Assembly: GCF_021545335.1 (NCBI RefSeq)
Contig: NZ_CP089312.1
Span: 372,001-436,000, forward strand
From: Streptomyces sp. GQFP
GTDB lineage: Bacteria; Actinomycetota; Actinomycetes; Streptomycetales; Streptomycetaceae
Direction: 5' to 3'
Length of the DNA: 64,000 nt
Positions 16,263 through 25,136 of the stretch are shown one piece after another; position 1 is the stretch's first letter; every line of letters begins with the position of its first letter. The notes beneath the pieces were generated by a model that saw only the letters and a program-made list of their open reading frames with translations, searched no databases and was not told where the DNA came from. The position numbers and the translations under genes were made by a program.

Positions 16263-17600
16263 GTGACGACCGTCCAATCGCCTCCCGCGCCCCCCACGGC
16301 GATACGACCCAAAGTGGTGGCCCGCACCGGCCTGTACGCCGTGCTGGCCGCCAACGTGGCCGTCGTGACCGTCTTCTTCGCCCAGGCAGGCTTCGCCTCG
16401 AACGCGCTGATCGTGATGGGCCGGCTCGCCGGGCTGTACGGCGCGCTCTTCATGGCCTTCCAGCTGGTCCTGGTGGCCCGGCTGCCCTGGCTCGACCACC
16501 GCATCGGCATGGACCGGCTGACCTCCTGGCACCGCTGGGTCGGCTTCGGACTGCTGTGGACGCTGATGGCCCACGCGGTGTTCATCGTCTTCGGCTACGC
16601 CGAGGGCACGTCCATGGGTCCGGTCGACGAGCTGGTGGAGCTGGCCGAGACCACCGAGGGCGTGCTGCGCGCGATCGTCGCCCTGGTCCTGATCATGATC
16701 ATCGGCGCGGTCTCGGCGCGCTACGCCCGCCGCCGCCTCGCCTACGAGACCTGGCACTTCATCCACCTCTACACCTATGTGGCGGTGGTCCTGGCGTTCA
16801 CGCACCAGGTCGGTGTCGGTACGACGTTCACCTCGTCGTCCGCCGCCACCACGTACTGGTGGACCATGTGGGGCGTGGCGCTCGGTTCGGTGTTCCTGGG
16901 CCGCGTGGTGCTGCCGCTGCGCAAGAACCTCCGGCACCAGCTGCGGGTCTCGGCGGTCGTCCCCGAGGCCGACAACGTCGTGTCGATCTACATGACCGGC
17001 CGCGACCTGGACAAGCTGCCCGCCCGCGCCGGCCAGTTCTTCCTGTGGCGGTTCCTCACCAAGGACCGCTGGTGGCAGGCGAACCCCTTCTCGCTGTCGG
17101 CGGCGCCCGACGGCAGGTCGCTCCGCCTCACCGCGAAGGTCGCCGGCGACGGCACCGCGGCCCTGAAGCACATCCCGGTCGGCACCCGAGTCTTCGCCGA
17201 GGGCCCGTACGGCGCCTTCACCTCGATGCACCGCACCCGCCCCGAGGCCGTCCTCATCGCCGGCGGTGTGGGTGTCACACCTATCCGCGCGCTCCTTGAG
17301 GAGATCCAGGGCCACGCCGTGGTCATCTACCGGGTGGCCAGGGACCAGGACGCCGTCCTGTACGAGGAGCTGCGGGACATCGCCCACGCCAAGGGCTGCG
17401 AGCTGCACCTGGTGTCCGGGCCGGTCGCCCCCGACAAGCTGGCCCCGGCGGAGCTGGCCAAGCTGGTGCCGGACATCGCCGACCGGGACGTCTTCCTGTG
17501 CGGCCCGCCGCCCATGATGAACGCGGTGCTGCGCAGCCTGCGGGAACTGGGCGTGCCCAAGTCGCAGACCCACTTCGAGCGCTTCAGCCTGGCCGGATAA
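16263..17600 (+). CDS. Ferric-reductase-like transmembrane flavohaem oxidoreductase
   Basis: A 445-residue membrane protein. The N-terminal part (about 20-225) has six hydrophobic helices with paired His residues in TSWHRWVGF/LMAHAVF and YETWHFIHLY/AFTHQV that would bind two haems, as in FRE/NOX proteins. The C-terminal part is a ferredoxin-NADP reductase module with FAD (PFSLSAAP), NAD(P)H (IAGGVGVTPIRALLEE) and FLCGPPPMM motifs. It moves electrons from NAD(P)H across the membrane. AAGGAG precedes GTG 16263. Downstream FMN-binding and ApbE genes suggest transfer to a covalently flavinylated outer carrier. Confidence 0.9.
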   Translation: MTTVQSPPAPPTAIRPKVVARTGLYAVLAANVAVVTVFFAQAGFASNALIVMGRLAGLYGALFMAFQLVLVARLPWLDHRIGMDRLTSWHRWVGFGLLWTLMAHAVFIVFGYAEGTSMGPVDELVELAETTEGVLRAIVALVLIMIIGAVSARYARRRLAYETWHFIHLYTYVAVVLAFTHQVGVGTTFTSSSAATTYWWTMWGVALGSVFLGRVVLPLRKNLRHQLRVSAVVPEADNVVSIYMTGRDLDKLPARAGQFFLWRFLTKDRWWQANPFSLSAAPDGRSLRLTAKVAGDGTAALKHIPVGTRVFAEGPYGAFTSMHRTRPEAVLIAGGVGVTPIRALLEEIQGHAVVIYRVARDQDAVLYEELRDIAHAKGCELHLVSGPVAPDKLAPAELAKLVPDIADRDVFLCGPPPMMNAVLRSLRELGVPKSQTHFERFSLAG

Positions 17601-17610
17601 GAGGAACGTC

Positions 17611-18342
17611 GTGAAACGAGCACTGCCTGTACTGGTCCTGAGCATCGCGGGCCTGGTCCCCGTCTGGCTCTACGAGCCGTCGCTGGGCACGACGTCCTCG
17701 GAGGCCTCCGCCTCGACGCCGTCCGCGTCCTCCTCCGCCGCTTCGGGTTCTTCCGGTACGTCATCGACGGTCGTCAAGGGCACGACCGTGACCACCGAGA
17801 AGGGTGACGTCCAGGTCGAGGTGACGTTCGCGGGGACGAAGATCTCCTCGGTGCGGATGCTGAAGCAGCCGAACCACCCGCAGACCACCGCCGCCGTGCC
17901 GGTCCTGATCAAGGAGACGCTGGCCGCGCAGAGCGCCGACATCGACACGGTCTCCGGCGCGACGATCACGAGCGACGGCTACAAGGAGTCCCTCCAGGCC
18001 GCCATCGACTCCCAGGCGGACTCCGCCGCGTCGTCCGCGTCGCCCTCCGCGTCCGCGTCCGCCTCGGCTTCCGCCGAGTCCGCGTCCAAGGTCGTCTCGG
18101 GGACCGCGGTGGACACCGAGAAGGGCACCGTCCAGGTCGAGGTGACCTTCGAGGGCGACACGATCGCGTCCGTGAAGATGCTCCAGCAGCCGAACCACCC
18201 GCAGACCACGGCGGCCGTGCCGGTCCTGATCGAGGAGACCCTCGCGGCGCAGAGCGCGGACATCGACACGGTGTCGGGTGCGACCATCACGAGCGACGGC
18301 TACAAGGAGTCCCTCCAGGCCGCGATCGACGCGAAGGGCTGA
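17611..18342 (+). CDS. Extracytoplasmic protein with two FMN-binding domains
   Basis: A 243-residue protein with an N-terminal signal anchor, a Ser/Ala-rich linker (about 28-52) and two FMN_bind domains (about 54-135 and 161-242) joined by a second Ser/Ala linker. Each has the ApbE flavinylation motif DTVSGAT (Thr118 and Thr225), so FMN should be attached covalently at two sites. It starts 10 bases after the ferric-reductase-like gene and precedes apbE, completing an extracytosolic electron-transfer chain. The two domains are nearly identical, which points to a recent duplication. Confidence 0.88.
   Translation: MKRALPVLVLSIAGLVPVWLYEPSLGTTSSEASASTPSASSSAASGSSGTSSTVVKGTTVTTEKGDVQVEVTFAGTKISSVRMLKQPNHPQTTAAVPVLIKETLAAQSADIDTVSGATITSDGYKESLQAAIDSQADSAASSASPSASASASASAESASKVVSGTAVDTEKGTVQVEVTFEGDTIASVKMLQQPNHPQTTAAVPVLIEETLAAQSADIDTVSGATITSDGYKESLQAAIDAKG
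17770..18336 (+). repeat. Intragenic duplication of the FMN-binding domain
   Basis: About 246 bases coding for one domain (17770-18015) recur at 18091-18336 with few differences. Long stretches around the NHPQTTAAVPVLI and DTVSGATITSDGYKE codons are nearly the same in both copies. Confidence 0.85.
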
Positions 18343-18346
18343 GCGG

Positions 18347-19069
18347 ATGCGGCGCGTCGAACACATCATGGGGTTCCCGATCTCGCTGCGGATCGACGAC
18401 GAGAACGCCCCGGCGGAGGCGGCCGACGCCGTGTTCGCCTGGCTCCACGAGGTCGACGCGCGCTTCAGCCCCTTCAAGGACGACAGCGAGGTGTCCCGCC
18501 TCGACCGGGGCGAACTGGAGCCCGACGAGCTGAGCACGGACCTCACCGAGGTGCTCGGCCTGTGCGAGGAGTACCGGGTCGCGACCAAGGGCGCCTTCGA
18601 CGTACGGCTGCCCGGCCGTGGCCTCGATCCGTGCGCGATGGTGAAGGGCTGGGCGGTGCAGCGGGCGGCGGATCTGCTGGAGGCGGCGGGCGTACGGACG
18701 TACTGCCTGAACGCCGGTGGTGACGTGGTCGCCGCCGGTCGCCCCTGGCGGGTCGGGGTACGTCACCCCGAGCGCGCCGACCAACTGTGCACGGTGCTGG
18801 AGCTCACGGAGGGCGGTGTGGCGACCTCGGCCCGCTATGAACGCGGCGACCACATCCTCGACGGCCGCACCGGCCGTCCGGCGACCGGGCTGCTGAGCCT
18901 GACCGTCGTGGCCGCCACGCTCACCGAGGCGGACGCCACGGCGACGGCGGCGTTCGCGATGGGCGCGGAGGGCGTCGACTGGGCCGCCGCACGCAAGGGC
19001 TGCGAGATCTTCGCGGTGGACGCCGACCACCAGGTCCTCCGGACGGCGGGCTTTCCGGTGGCCGCCTGA
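18347..19069 (+). CDS. apbE: FAD:protein FMN transferase
   Basis: A 240-residue ApbE-family enzyme that attaches FMN from FAD to a Thr in the DxxSGAT motif of target proteins. Visible features are the N-terminal MGFPISLRI, the FDVRLPGRGLDPCAMVKGWAVQRAADLLE block, NAGGDVVAAGRPW and a late TLTEADATATAAFAMG with the Mg-binding Asp/Thr. It starts four bases after the FMN-binding protein, its obvious substrate. No signal peptide is seen, so where it acts is not clear from the sequence. Shorter than many ApbE proteins, but the core is complete. Confidence 0.9.
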   Translation: MRRVEHIMGFPISLRIDDENAPAEAADAVFAWLHEVDARFSPFKDDSEVSRLDRGELEPDELSTDLTEVLGLCEEYRVATKGAFDVRLPGRGLDPCAMVKGWAVQRAADLLEAAGVRTYCLNAGGDVVAAGRPWRVGVRHPERADQLCTVLELTEGGVATSARYERGDHILDGRTGRPATGLLSLTVVAATLTEADATATAAFAMGAEGVDWAAARKGCEIFAVDADHQVLRTAGFPVAA

Positions 19070-19097
19070 GGGGCCTTGCTTGCTGTTGTACGTCCGT

Positions 19098-19132
19098 GTG
19101 GGCGCCCTCCGTTGTTGACGGTGGGCGCCCAC
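19098..19132. terminator. Bidirectional terminator hairpin
   Basis: GTGGGCGCCC and GGGCGCCCAC form a perfect 10-bp stem around a 15-base loop between the converging apbE and metallo-hydrolase genes. Confidence 0.7.
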
Positions 19133-19160
19133 TGGCGTGTGCGTGCGGTGTCCGTGGCCG

Positions 19161-19790
19161 TCAGTGGCCCCGGGCGATCCACTCCTCCAGGTGCGGCGCC
19201 TCGACCCCGATCGTGGTGGGGTCGCCGTGCCCGGTGAGGACCTTGGTCTCGGGCGGGAGGGCGAGCAGCCGGTCCCGGATCGAGTCGATGATCGTCGGGA
19301 AGTGGGAGTAGGAACGGCCGGTGGCACCCGGGCCGCCGTTGAAGAGGGTGTCGCCGGTGAAGACGGTGCCCAGACCCGGGTCGTAGAGGCAGACCGCGCC
19401 CGGTGCGTGTCCGGGCGTGTGCAGGACCTTCAGGTCGGCGCCGGCGGCCTCGATCACCTGGCCGTCGGCCAGCCACGCGTCGGGTTCCCGGTCGGGGTGG
19501 GTCTGCTTCCACAGCGGCAGGTCGTCGCGGTGCAGCCAGATGGTGGCGCCGGTGCGCTCGGCGAGCGCGGGGGCCGCGTCGATGTGGTCGTTGTGGGCGT
19601 GGGTGCAGATGATGGCGGTCAGGCGCCGGTCGCCGACGGCCGCCGCGATGGCGTCGGCGTCATGGGCGGCGTCGATGACGATCGCCTCGTGGTCGTCGCC
19701 GACGATCCAGACGTTGTTGTCGACGTCCCAGGTGCCGCCGTCGAGGCTGAACTGCCCTGAGGTGACGAGGCGTTCGATACGGGCGGCCAT
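19161..19790 (-). CDS. Metallo-beta-lactamase-fold hydrolase, candidate S-formylmycothiol hydrolase
   Basis: A 209-residue glyoxalase II-like enzyme with the dinuclear metal motif THAHNDHID, then HTPGHAPGAV, FTGDTLF and LTGHGDPT. It follows the mycothiol-dependent formaldehyde dehydrogenase, its ATG 19790 sharing a base with that gene's stop (TGATG). Context suggests it hydrolyses the S-formyl or another thioester of mycothiol; that is inference. GTG 19793 is an alternative start. Confidence 0.82.
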   Translation of the reverse strand: MAARIERLVTSGQFSLDGGTWDVDNNVWIVGDDHEAIVIDAAHDADAIAAAVGDRRLTAIICTHAHNDHIDAAPALAERTGATIWLHRDDLPLWKQTHPDREPDAWLADGQVIEAAGADLKVLHTPGHAPGAVCLYDPGLGTVFTGDTLFNGGPGATGRSYSHFPTIIDSIRDRLLALPPETKVLTGHGDPTTIGVEAPHLEEWIARGH

Positions 19791-20875
19791 CACAGCACCA
19801 CCACGGAACGCAGCACATCGCCGCCGTGCATCCGCTCGAACGCCTTCTCCACCTCGTCGAGTTGGATGGTCTCGGTCACGAACTTCGCGAGGTCCAGGCG
19901 TCCTTGGAGGTGGAGGTCGATGAGCATGGGGAAGTCGCGGGAGGGCAGGCAGTCGCCGTACCAGGACGACTTGAGCGAGCCGCCACGACCGAAGACGTCG
20001 ATCAGCGGGAGTTCGAGCTTCATCTCCGGCGTGGGGACCCCTACGAGGACGACGGTCCCGGCAAGGTCACGGGCGTAGAAGGCCTGCTTGTAGGTCTCCG
20101 GGCGGCCGACCGCCTCGATGACGACATCGGCGCCGAAGCCGCCAGTGAGTTCCTGGATCGCCTCGACCGGGTCGGTCTCCTTGGAGTTGACCGTGTGCGT
20201 GGCGCCCATCGTGCGGGCGGTGGCGAGCTTCCGGTCGTCGATGTCGACGGCGATGATCTTCGCGGCACCGGCGAGGTTGGCGCCCGCGATGGCGGCGTCG
20301 CCGACTCCGCCACAGCCGATGACGGCGACCGTGTCGCCGCGTCCGACGTTGCCGGTGTTGATGGCGGCACCGATGCCGGCCATGACCCCGCACCCGAGCA
20401 GCCCGGCGACGGCGGCGGAGACCGACGGGTCGACCTTGGTGCACTGCCCGGCCGCGACGAGGGTCTTCTCGGCGAAGGCGCCGATACCGAGGGCCGGGGA
20501 GAGTTCCGTGCCGTCGGTGAGGGTCATCTTCTGCTTGGCGTTGTGCGTGTTGAAGCAGTACCAGGGCCGCCCGCGCAGACAGGCCCGACAGTTCCCGCAC
20601 ACGGCACGCCAGTTGAGGATCACGAAGTCACCGGGGGCGACATCGGTGACGCCCTCCCCCACCGACTCCACGACCCCGGCTGCCTCATGGCCGAGCAGGA
20701 AGGGGAAATCGTCGTTGATCCCGCCCTGCTTGTAGTGCAGGTCGGTGTGGCACACCCCGCAGGCCTGGATCTGCACCACGGCCTCGCCCGGACCGGGGTC
20801 GGGCACGACGATCGTCTCGACCCGCACCGGTTCGTTCTTGCCCGGTGCGATCACGCCGCGTACTTCCTGCGCCAT
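19790..20875 (-). CDS. mscR: S-(hydroxymethyl)mycothiol dehydrogenase
   Basis: A 361-residue zinc-dependent class III-like alcohol dehydrogenase. Catalytic zinc ligands are Cys42 (CGVCHTD) and His63 (GHEAAG); the structural zinc site uses Cys93, 96, 99 and 107. The NAD-binding loop is [12 protein letters not shown], and [14 protein letters not shown] is typical of mycothiol-dependent enzymes. It oxidises the formaldehyde-mycothiol adduct, the actinobacterial counterpart of FrmA. ATG 20875 is chosen because GGAAGGG lies nine bases upstream; ATG 20893 lacks a site. Two CsoR/FrmR-type operators lie upstream. Confidence 0.92.
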   Translation of the reverse strand: MAQEVRGVIAPGKNEPVRVETIVVPDPGPGEAVVQIQACGVCHTDLHYKQGGINDDFPFLLGHEAAGVVESVGEGVTDVAPGDFVILNWRAVCGNCRACLRGRPWYCFNTHNAKQKMTLTDGTELSPALGIGAFAEKTLVAAGQCTKVDPSVSAAVAGLLGCGVMAGIGAAINTGNVGRGDTVAVIGCGGVGDAAIAGANLAGAAKIIAVDIDDRKLATARTMGATHTVNSKETDPVEAIQELTGGFGADVVIEAVGRPETYKQAFYARDLAGTVVLVGVPTPEMKLELPLIDVFGRGGSLKSSWYGDCLPSRDFPMLIDLHLQGRLDLAKFVTETIQLDEVEKAFERMHGGDVLRSVVVL

Positions 20876-20985
20876 GGTGCTGAACCCTTCCATCGGCCAA
20901 TGTTCGGTCCTTCTCTCCGACCCTACGTGCGACTGATCGGTAACGGCACGTCCAGGGTCGAGCCCGGCGCGACCCGGACCGCGGA

Positions 20986-21036
20986 TACCCCCGGGGGTAC
21001 CTCTGCTACGGTGGCGAATTATACCCCCCCGGGGTA
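20986..21036. promoter_or_regulatory. Two CsoR/RcnR/FrmR-type (DUF156) operators over the mscR promoter
   Basis: TACCCCCGGGGGTA (20986-20999) is a perfect palindrome and TACCCCCCCGGGGTA (21022-21036) a near-perfect one. Both have the TA-C-tract-G-tract-TA form bound by tetrameric CsoR/RcnR/FrmR repressors. A consensus TATAAT on the minus strand (21018-21023) touches the second box and points toward mscR. FrmR senses formaldehyde, so control of mscR is a natural reading. A copper-type CsoR site once serving the lost gene to the right is the alternative. Confidence 0.7.
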
Positions 21037-21085
21037 ATTATCGGGCCGCTTCACGGCCAGGAAAAGGACAGGAAGGAGTGCCGCC

Positions 21086-21277
21086 ATGTGCACCGGGGGC
21101 CTGGGCGGTTCCAGCCACCGGCACGGTCTGGTCGCCGACCACGTAAGGGAGTTGGACGTCGTCACGGGCGCCGGCGAGGAGGTGACCTGCTCGCGCGAGC
21201 GCCACCGGGACCTGTTCGACGCCGTACCGGCGGGCCTCGGCCAGTGCGCGCTGATCGTGCGCGCCACGCCTCCCTCC
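21086..21277 (+). pseudogene. Fragment of an FAD-linked (cytokinin dehydrogenase-like) oxidase
   Basis: After a good ribosome binding site (GAAGGAG) an ORF reads TGGLGGSSHRHGLVADHV, ELDVVTGAGEEVTCS and LFDAVPAGLGQCALIVRA, a clear piece of the FAD-binding domain of PCMH-type oxidases. Both ends of the gene are absent, and the match stops near 21277 where polyketide synthase sequence begins in another frame. Confidence 0.65.
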
Positions 21278-21278
21278 G

Positions 21279-21548
21279 GTCTTCGACATCACGGCGAGAC
21301 CGGTCGGCGACGACGAGGCGTGCGCGCCGGAGTTCTGGGGGCGGGAGCTGCGCGAGCCGGTCCAATTCGCGGACGGGGTAGGGCTGTTGGCGCAGGACGG
21401 GGTGACCCCGTATCTCGAACTCGGCCCGGGCGAGGTACTGGCCGGCATGCTCGGCGACCGTCTGCCCAGCTGGGGCACCCCGCCCGTCGTCCTCGCGACG
21501 GCGCTGGACCGGCGGGATCTGCGCGAGGAGCACACGGACAGCGGGCGG
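21279..21548 (+). pseudogene. Fragment of a modular polyketide synthase acyltransferase domain
   Basis: The frame with codons starting at 21282 reads FWGRELREPVQFADGVGLL, GVTPYLELGPGEVLAGML and later VVLATALDRRDLREEHT, the C-terminal end of a type I PKS acyltransferase domain and its following linker. No other PKS sequence is present, so it is an isolated relic. No gene is seen from here to the ABC transporter at 21625. Confidence 0.65.
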
Positions 21549-21624
21549 CGACAACTGCTTCGCCGCTCCCCCGGCCACCGACGTAGGGTGAAATCTCCCA
21601 CCCGTCTGCCCGCCGAGGAGCCCC

Positions 21625-23388
21625 GTGACCATCGCCGAGCCGGACCCCGCTCCGCCCGCCTGGCGGCTGCTCCTCGGATACGTACGGCCGCATCGGTGGA
21701 CCCTGCTGGTGGGCGCCCTGCTGTCGCTGGCCACGGGGGCCGCCGGGCTGGCGCTGCCGCTGGTGGCGCGGGGGCTCATCGACGATCTCTCCCACGACCG
21801 GACGATCACCAAGGCCCTGCTGCTGATGTCGGCGCTGGTCGTCGCCAACGCGGCGCTGGGCGCGCTGGGTTCGTACGTGCTGCGGCGGACCGCCGAGTCG
21901 GTGGTGCTGGGGGCGCGGCGGGCGCTGTCCTCCTATCTGCTGCGGCTGCGGATACCGGCCGTGGACCGGACCGAGCCCGGCGATCTGATGGCCCGCGTCA
22001 CGTCCGACACGACCCTGCTGCGCGAGGTCACCACCGACTCGCTCGTCGGCCTCGGCACCGGTGGCCTCACCCTGGTGGCGACGGTCGTGATGATGGGCCT
22101 GGTGGACCCGGTGTTGCTGGGCGTCACCCTCGCCGTGATCGTGGGGGCGGGGACCGTGCTCGGGGTGATCGTGCCGCGTATCAACAAGGCGAGCCGGCGG
22201 GCGCAGGACGCGGTCGGTGTCATGGGCGCCTCGCTGGAACGGGTGCTGGGCGCGCTGCGCACGATCAAGGCGTCCGGCGCCGAGCACCGTGAGGAGCGGA
22301 ACCTGCACGCGGCGGCCGAGGAGTCGTGGCGGCAGAGTGTGAGCGCCGCCAAGTGGTCGGCCGCCGCGGGCAACACGGCGGGTCTCGCGATGCAGATCGC
22401 CTTCATCACGGTGCTCGCGGTGGGCGGTGCGCGGGTCGCGACGGGCGCGGTCGAGGTCGGCACGCTGGTCGCGTTCCTCCTCTATGTCTTCTATCTGATG
22501 TCGCCGATCCAGCAGGTCGTCGGCGCGATCACGCAGTACCAGACGGGTGCCGCGGCCCTCACCCGTATCCAGGAGGCCCTCGCCCTGCCCGCCGAACCGT
22601 CGTCGGCCCACCCGGCGCCCCTCCCGGCCGCCGACGCCGAACCGGCTGCGCTCGCCTTCGAGGAGGTGCGCTTCCGCTACGACGACGATCTGCCGTACGT
22701 CCACCACGGCGTGACGTTCGACGTGCCGGCCCGGGGGATGACGGCGTTCGTCGGCCCGTCCGGCGCGGGCAAGACCACCGTGTTCTCGCTCATCGAACGG
22801 TTCTACGACCCCGAGTCCGGCGTCATCACGCTCGACGGCCGGAACGCCGCCGACTGGGAACTGACCGAACTCCGGTCCGCCATCGGCTATGTCGAGCAGG
22901 ACGCGCCCGTGCTGTCGGGCTCGCTGCGCGACAACCTGGTCCTGGGCAATCCGGAGGCGGACGAGGAGGCGGTCACGCGCGTCGTGAAGACGACCCGGCT
23001 CGACGGTCTGGTGTCCCGGCTGCCGCGTGGCCTCGACACCCTGGTCGGGCATCGTGGCACCAAGCTGTCGGGCGGTGAGCGCCAGCGGGTGGCCATCGCC
23101 CGTGCGCTGCTGCGTCGCCCCCGGCTGCTCCTGCTCGACGAGGCGACCTCGCAGCTGGACGCGGTGAACGAGGCGGCGCTGCGCGACACGGTCGCGGATG
23201 TCTCCCGTACGACGACTGTTCTGGTCGTCGCCCATCGGCTGTCGACGGTGACGATGGCGGACCGGATCGTGGTGATGGACGCGGGGCGGGTGCGGGCTGT
23301 GGGTACCCATCGTGAACTCGTCGCGGGGGACCCGCTGTACGCCGAGCTGGCGGCGACCCAGTTCCTGGCGACGACCGACTCCGGCTGA
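21625..23388 (+). CDS. ABC exporter with fused membrane and ATPase domains
   Basis: A 587-residue half-size ABC exporter. An N-terminal type IV membrane domain (about 15-310, six helices) is followed by an ATPase domain with Walker A GPSGAGKT, signature LSGGERQ, Walker [13 protein letters not shown] and switch His in [11 protein letters not shown] 21625 has GAGGAG upstream. A homodimer is expected as no partner is adjacent. It lies next to the siderophore region, so siderophore or peptide export is possible but not shown. Confidence 0.88.
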   Translation: MTIAEPDPAPPAWRLLLGYVRPHRWTLLVGALLSLATGAAGLALPLVARGLIDDLSHDRTITKALLLMSALVVANAALGALGSYVLRRTAESVVLGARRALSSYLLRLRIPAVDRTEPGDLMARVTSDTTLLREVTTDSLVGLGTGGLTLVATVVMMGLVDPVLLGVTLAVIVGAGTVLGVIVPRINKASRRAQDAVGVMGASLERVLGALRTIKASGAEHREERNLHAAAEESWRQSVSAAKWSAAAGNTAGLAMQIAFITVLAVGGARVATGAVEVGTLVAFLLYVFYLMSPIQQVVGAITQYQTGAAALTRIQEALALPAEPSSAHPAPLPAADAEPAALAFEEVRFRYDDDLPYVHHGVTFDVPARGMTAFVGPSGAGKTTVFSLIERFYDPESGVITLDGRNAADWELTELRSAIGYVEQDAPVLSGSLRDNLVLGNPEADEEAVTRVVKTTRLDGLVSRLPRGLDTLVGHRGTKLSGGERQRVAIARALLRRPRLLLLDEATSQLDAVNEAALRDTVADVSRTTTVLVVAHRLSTVTMADRIVVMDAGRVRAVGTHRELVAGDPLYAELAATQFLATTDSG

Positions 23389-23391
23389 GTC

Positions 23392-24237
23392 TCAGCTCTC
23401 CAGCCTGCGCAGGCGTTCCGTGTCGCAGGTGCGGGGGCAGGTGGAGCAGGCCTCGTCGGGGCGGATCGTGTAGTAGAGGCAGCAGCCGGCGCGGGTGCGG
23501 GTCGGGTGGCGCTGCCCGGAGGTGTCGGTGAGGTAGCGGAAGTCGGCGCCGCCGGGGTACGGGGAGACGGCGGAGGGCAGCAGTTCGGTGGCCGCGCGGA
23601 TGGCGTCGCCCTCCCGGCCGAGGACGCGCCCGAGGTACCAGATCCCGGAGACGAGGTCGTCGGAGACCAGGCCCCACAGGGCGCGTGATCGCCGACGGGC
23701 GACCGGGCCGAGTGCGGTGAGCAGCGGGGCCATGTGGTCGGCGACGGCCGAGCGCAACTCGGTGCGCAGCGCGTCCTCGTGCGGGAGCACGGTGACTCCG
23801 GGGAGGGTGGCGGCGGGGTCCCCGGGGAGGCAGGAGAAGTAGGAACCCGGTGTGATCTTGTACTCCCCGGTGGCGAGGTCCAGCCGCACCTCCTCGGGCC
23901 GGATGCGTGGCACACGGCGCTCCAGGTACCAGACCCCGCTCATCAGCAGGCCGACCGACCAGGCATAGTCGTGCAGGGCGCGGGACGCGGCGACATGCGG
24001 GCGGGCGGTGTGCCCGTAACGCTCCTGGATCCGTGCCGTCTCGGCCTCGACAAAGGCGTCGAGAGCTTCGTGACTGTCCGTCAAGTCGGCTCCGGTGACA
24101 CCCGCTTGAGGGCCCGTCACAACCGGCCTCGCGACCTGCACGCTGAGCACTTCGCAGATGTCCGCGAGGCGTTGATAGGCGCCGCCGAGCACGCGCGCGG
24201 CGGCGGTGGCCGGCGGGGTCTCAAGGGCGACGCTCAT
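23392..24237 (-). CDS. FhuF-like [2Fe-2S] ferric-siderophore reductase
   Basis: A 281-residue cytoplasmic protein. The C terminus has the FhuF-type iron-sulphur motif: adjacent cysteines in AGCCLYYTIRP, ten residues, then CSTC, which binds one 2Fe-2S cluster. The N-terminal part matches the general FhuF/IucA fold (GVWYLERRVPRI, DDLVSGIWYLGRVLG). It would release iron from imported siderophore by reduction. An iron box precedes it, so expression under iron limitation via IdeR/DmdR is likely. It is divergent from the damaged uptake operon. Confidence 0.88.
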   Translation of the reverse strand: MSVALETPPATAAARVLGGAYQRLADICEVLSVQVARPVVTGPQAGVTGADLTDSHEALDAFVEAETARIQERYGHTARPHVAASRALHDYAWSVGLLMSGVWYLERRVPRIRPEEVRLDLATGEYKITPGSYFSCLPGDPAATLPGVTVLPHEDALRTELRSAVADHMAPLLTALGPVARRRSRALWGLVSDDLVSGIWYLGRVLGREGDAIRAATELLPSAVSPYPGGADFRYLTDTSGQRHPTRTRAGCCLYYTIRPDEACSTCPRTCDTERLRRLES

Positions 24238-24269
24238 CGGTACTCCTGCGCAGAGAGGTGCGGGTGGGG

Positions 24270-24292
24270 TTAGATAGGCAAGGCTTACCTTA
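24270..24292. promoter_or_regulatory. Iron box (IdeR/DmdR1 operator) of the FhuF-like gene
   Basis: TAGGCAAGGCTTACCTTA (24275-24292) resembles the actinobacterial iron box TTAGGTTAGGCTCACCTAA. It lies 33 bases before the FhuF-like start. Confidence 0.65.
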
Positions 24293-24384
24293 CTGGCAAG
24301 ATCGCAAGGCGGTTACCGGGGTGCTCTTATGTCGATGATCAAGGACCATGCACGTCACAGCACTTCCATAGCTGGTTGAAACGT

Positions 24385-24403
24385 AAAGCATGCCTAACCT
24401 AAG
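24385..24403. promoter_or_regulatory. Iron box (IdeR/DmdR1 operator) of the uptake and siderophore genes
   Basis: AAAGCATGCCTAACCTAAG has a near-perfect right half of the iron box (GCCTAACCTAA). It overlaps the first codons of the longest permease ORF, which suggests that translation really starts later, for example at GTG 24414. Confidence 0.7.
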
Positions 24404-25136
24404 CTCCCGGCTCGTGACTGCGACCCGCCGGGGCGCACCGACCGGTGTGACCACCGGTGTGCCCTTCCATGCCCTGAAGCACCTCCCGATCCTTCTCACC
24501 GGACTCGGGGCCCTGGCCCTGATCTCCGCGCTGAGCCTCGCCCTCGGCGCGCGCTCGGTGCCCCTGTCGACGGTGGCCGACGCGCTGTTCGGCAACGCCC
24601 AGGGGAGAGACGCGCTCGTGGTGACCGGGCTGCGGCTGCCACGTACGGTGATCGGGCTCGCGGTCGGCGCGGCGCTCGGGGTCGCCGGGGCGGTCGCCCA
24701 GGGCATCACCCGCAATCCGCTCGCCTCACCGACCACCCTCGGGATCAACGCGGGTGCCGGTTTCGCGGTGGTGGTCGCGATCTTCACGCTGAAGCTCAAC
24801 GACCCTGTCGAGCATGTGTGGTTCGCCTTCGCGGGCGCTGCGGGCGCCACCCTCCTTGCTCAGTCGCTGGCCGCCGCGCTCGCCGGACCGGTGACGTTCG
24901 TGGCGCTCGCCGTGCCGCACATCGTCCGCTTCCTCACCGGCCCGCCGACCGCCGTCTCACTCGCGCTGGCCGGTCTCACCGGTGCCGTACTGCTGCTCGC
25001 CTCCGACCTGGTCGTCCAGCATCTGCTGCCCGTCGAGGGGCTGCCGGTCGGGGCGGTCACCGCCACGCTCGGCGCGCCCTGGCTGCTGGTGCTGATGTTC
25101 CGTCAGAGCAAGCCCGTTCACAGGAGTCACGCATGA
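24390..25136 (+). pseudogene. Chimeric, internally deleted FecCD-type siderophore permease
   Basis: The ORF codes for 248 residues where FecCD permeases have about 330-350. Residues up to about 160 match the N-terminal half (RLPRTVIGLAVGAALGVAGA, NPLASPTTLGINAGAG). From about 165 it jumps to the C-terminal end (FVALAVPHIVRFLTGP, VGAVTATLGAPWLLVLMFR). About 100 residues are missing in frame, most simply by a deletion joining permease 1 to permease 2 of the usual permease pair. It cannot form a normal ten-helix subunit. The start is uncertain (ATG 24390 lies in the iron box; GTG 24414 possible). Confidence 0.7.

Noticed and set aside
20986..21036. Reading the operators as copper CsoR sites for a copZ/copA operon
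   Set aside because: No copper chaperone or P-type ATPase lies nearby and the best -10 box points to mscR. Kept only as an alternative.
24390..25136. A short but normal permease family
   Set aside because: N- and C-terminal FecCD motifs are both present, with the middle missing, which fits deletion rather than a natural short form.
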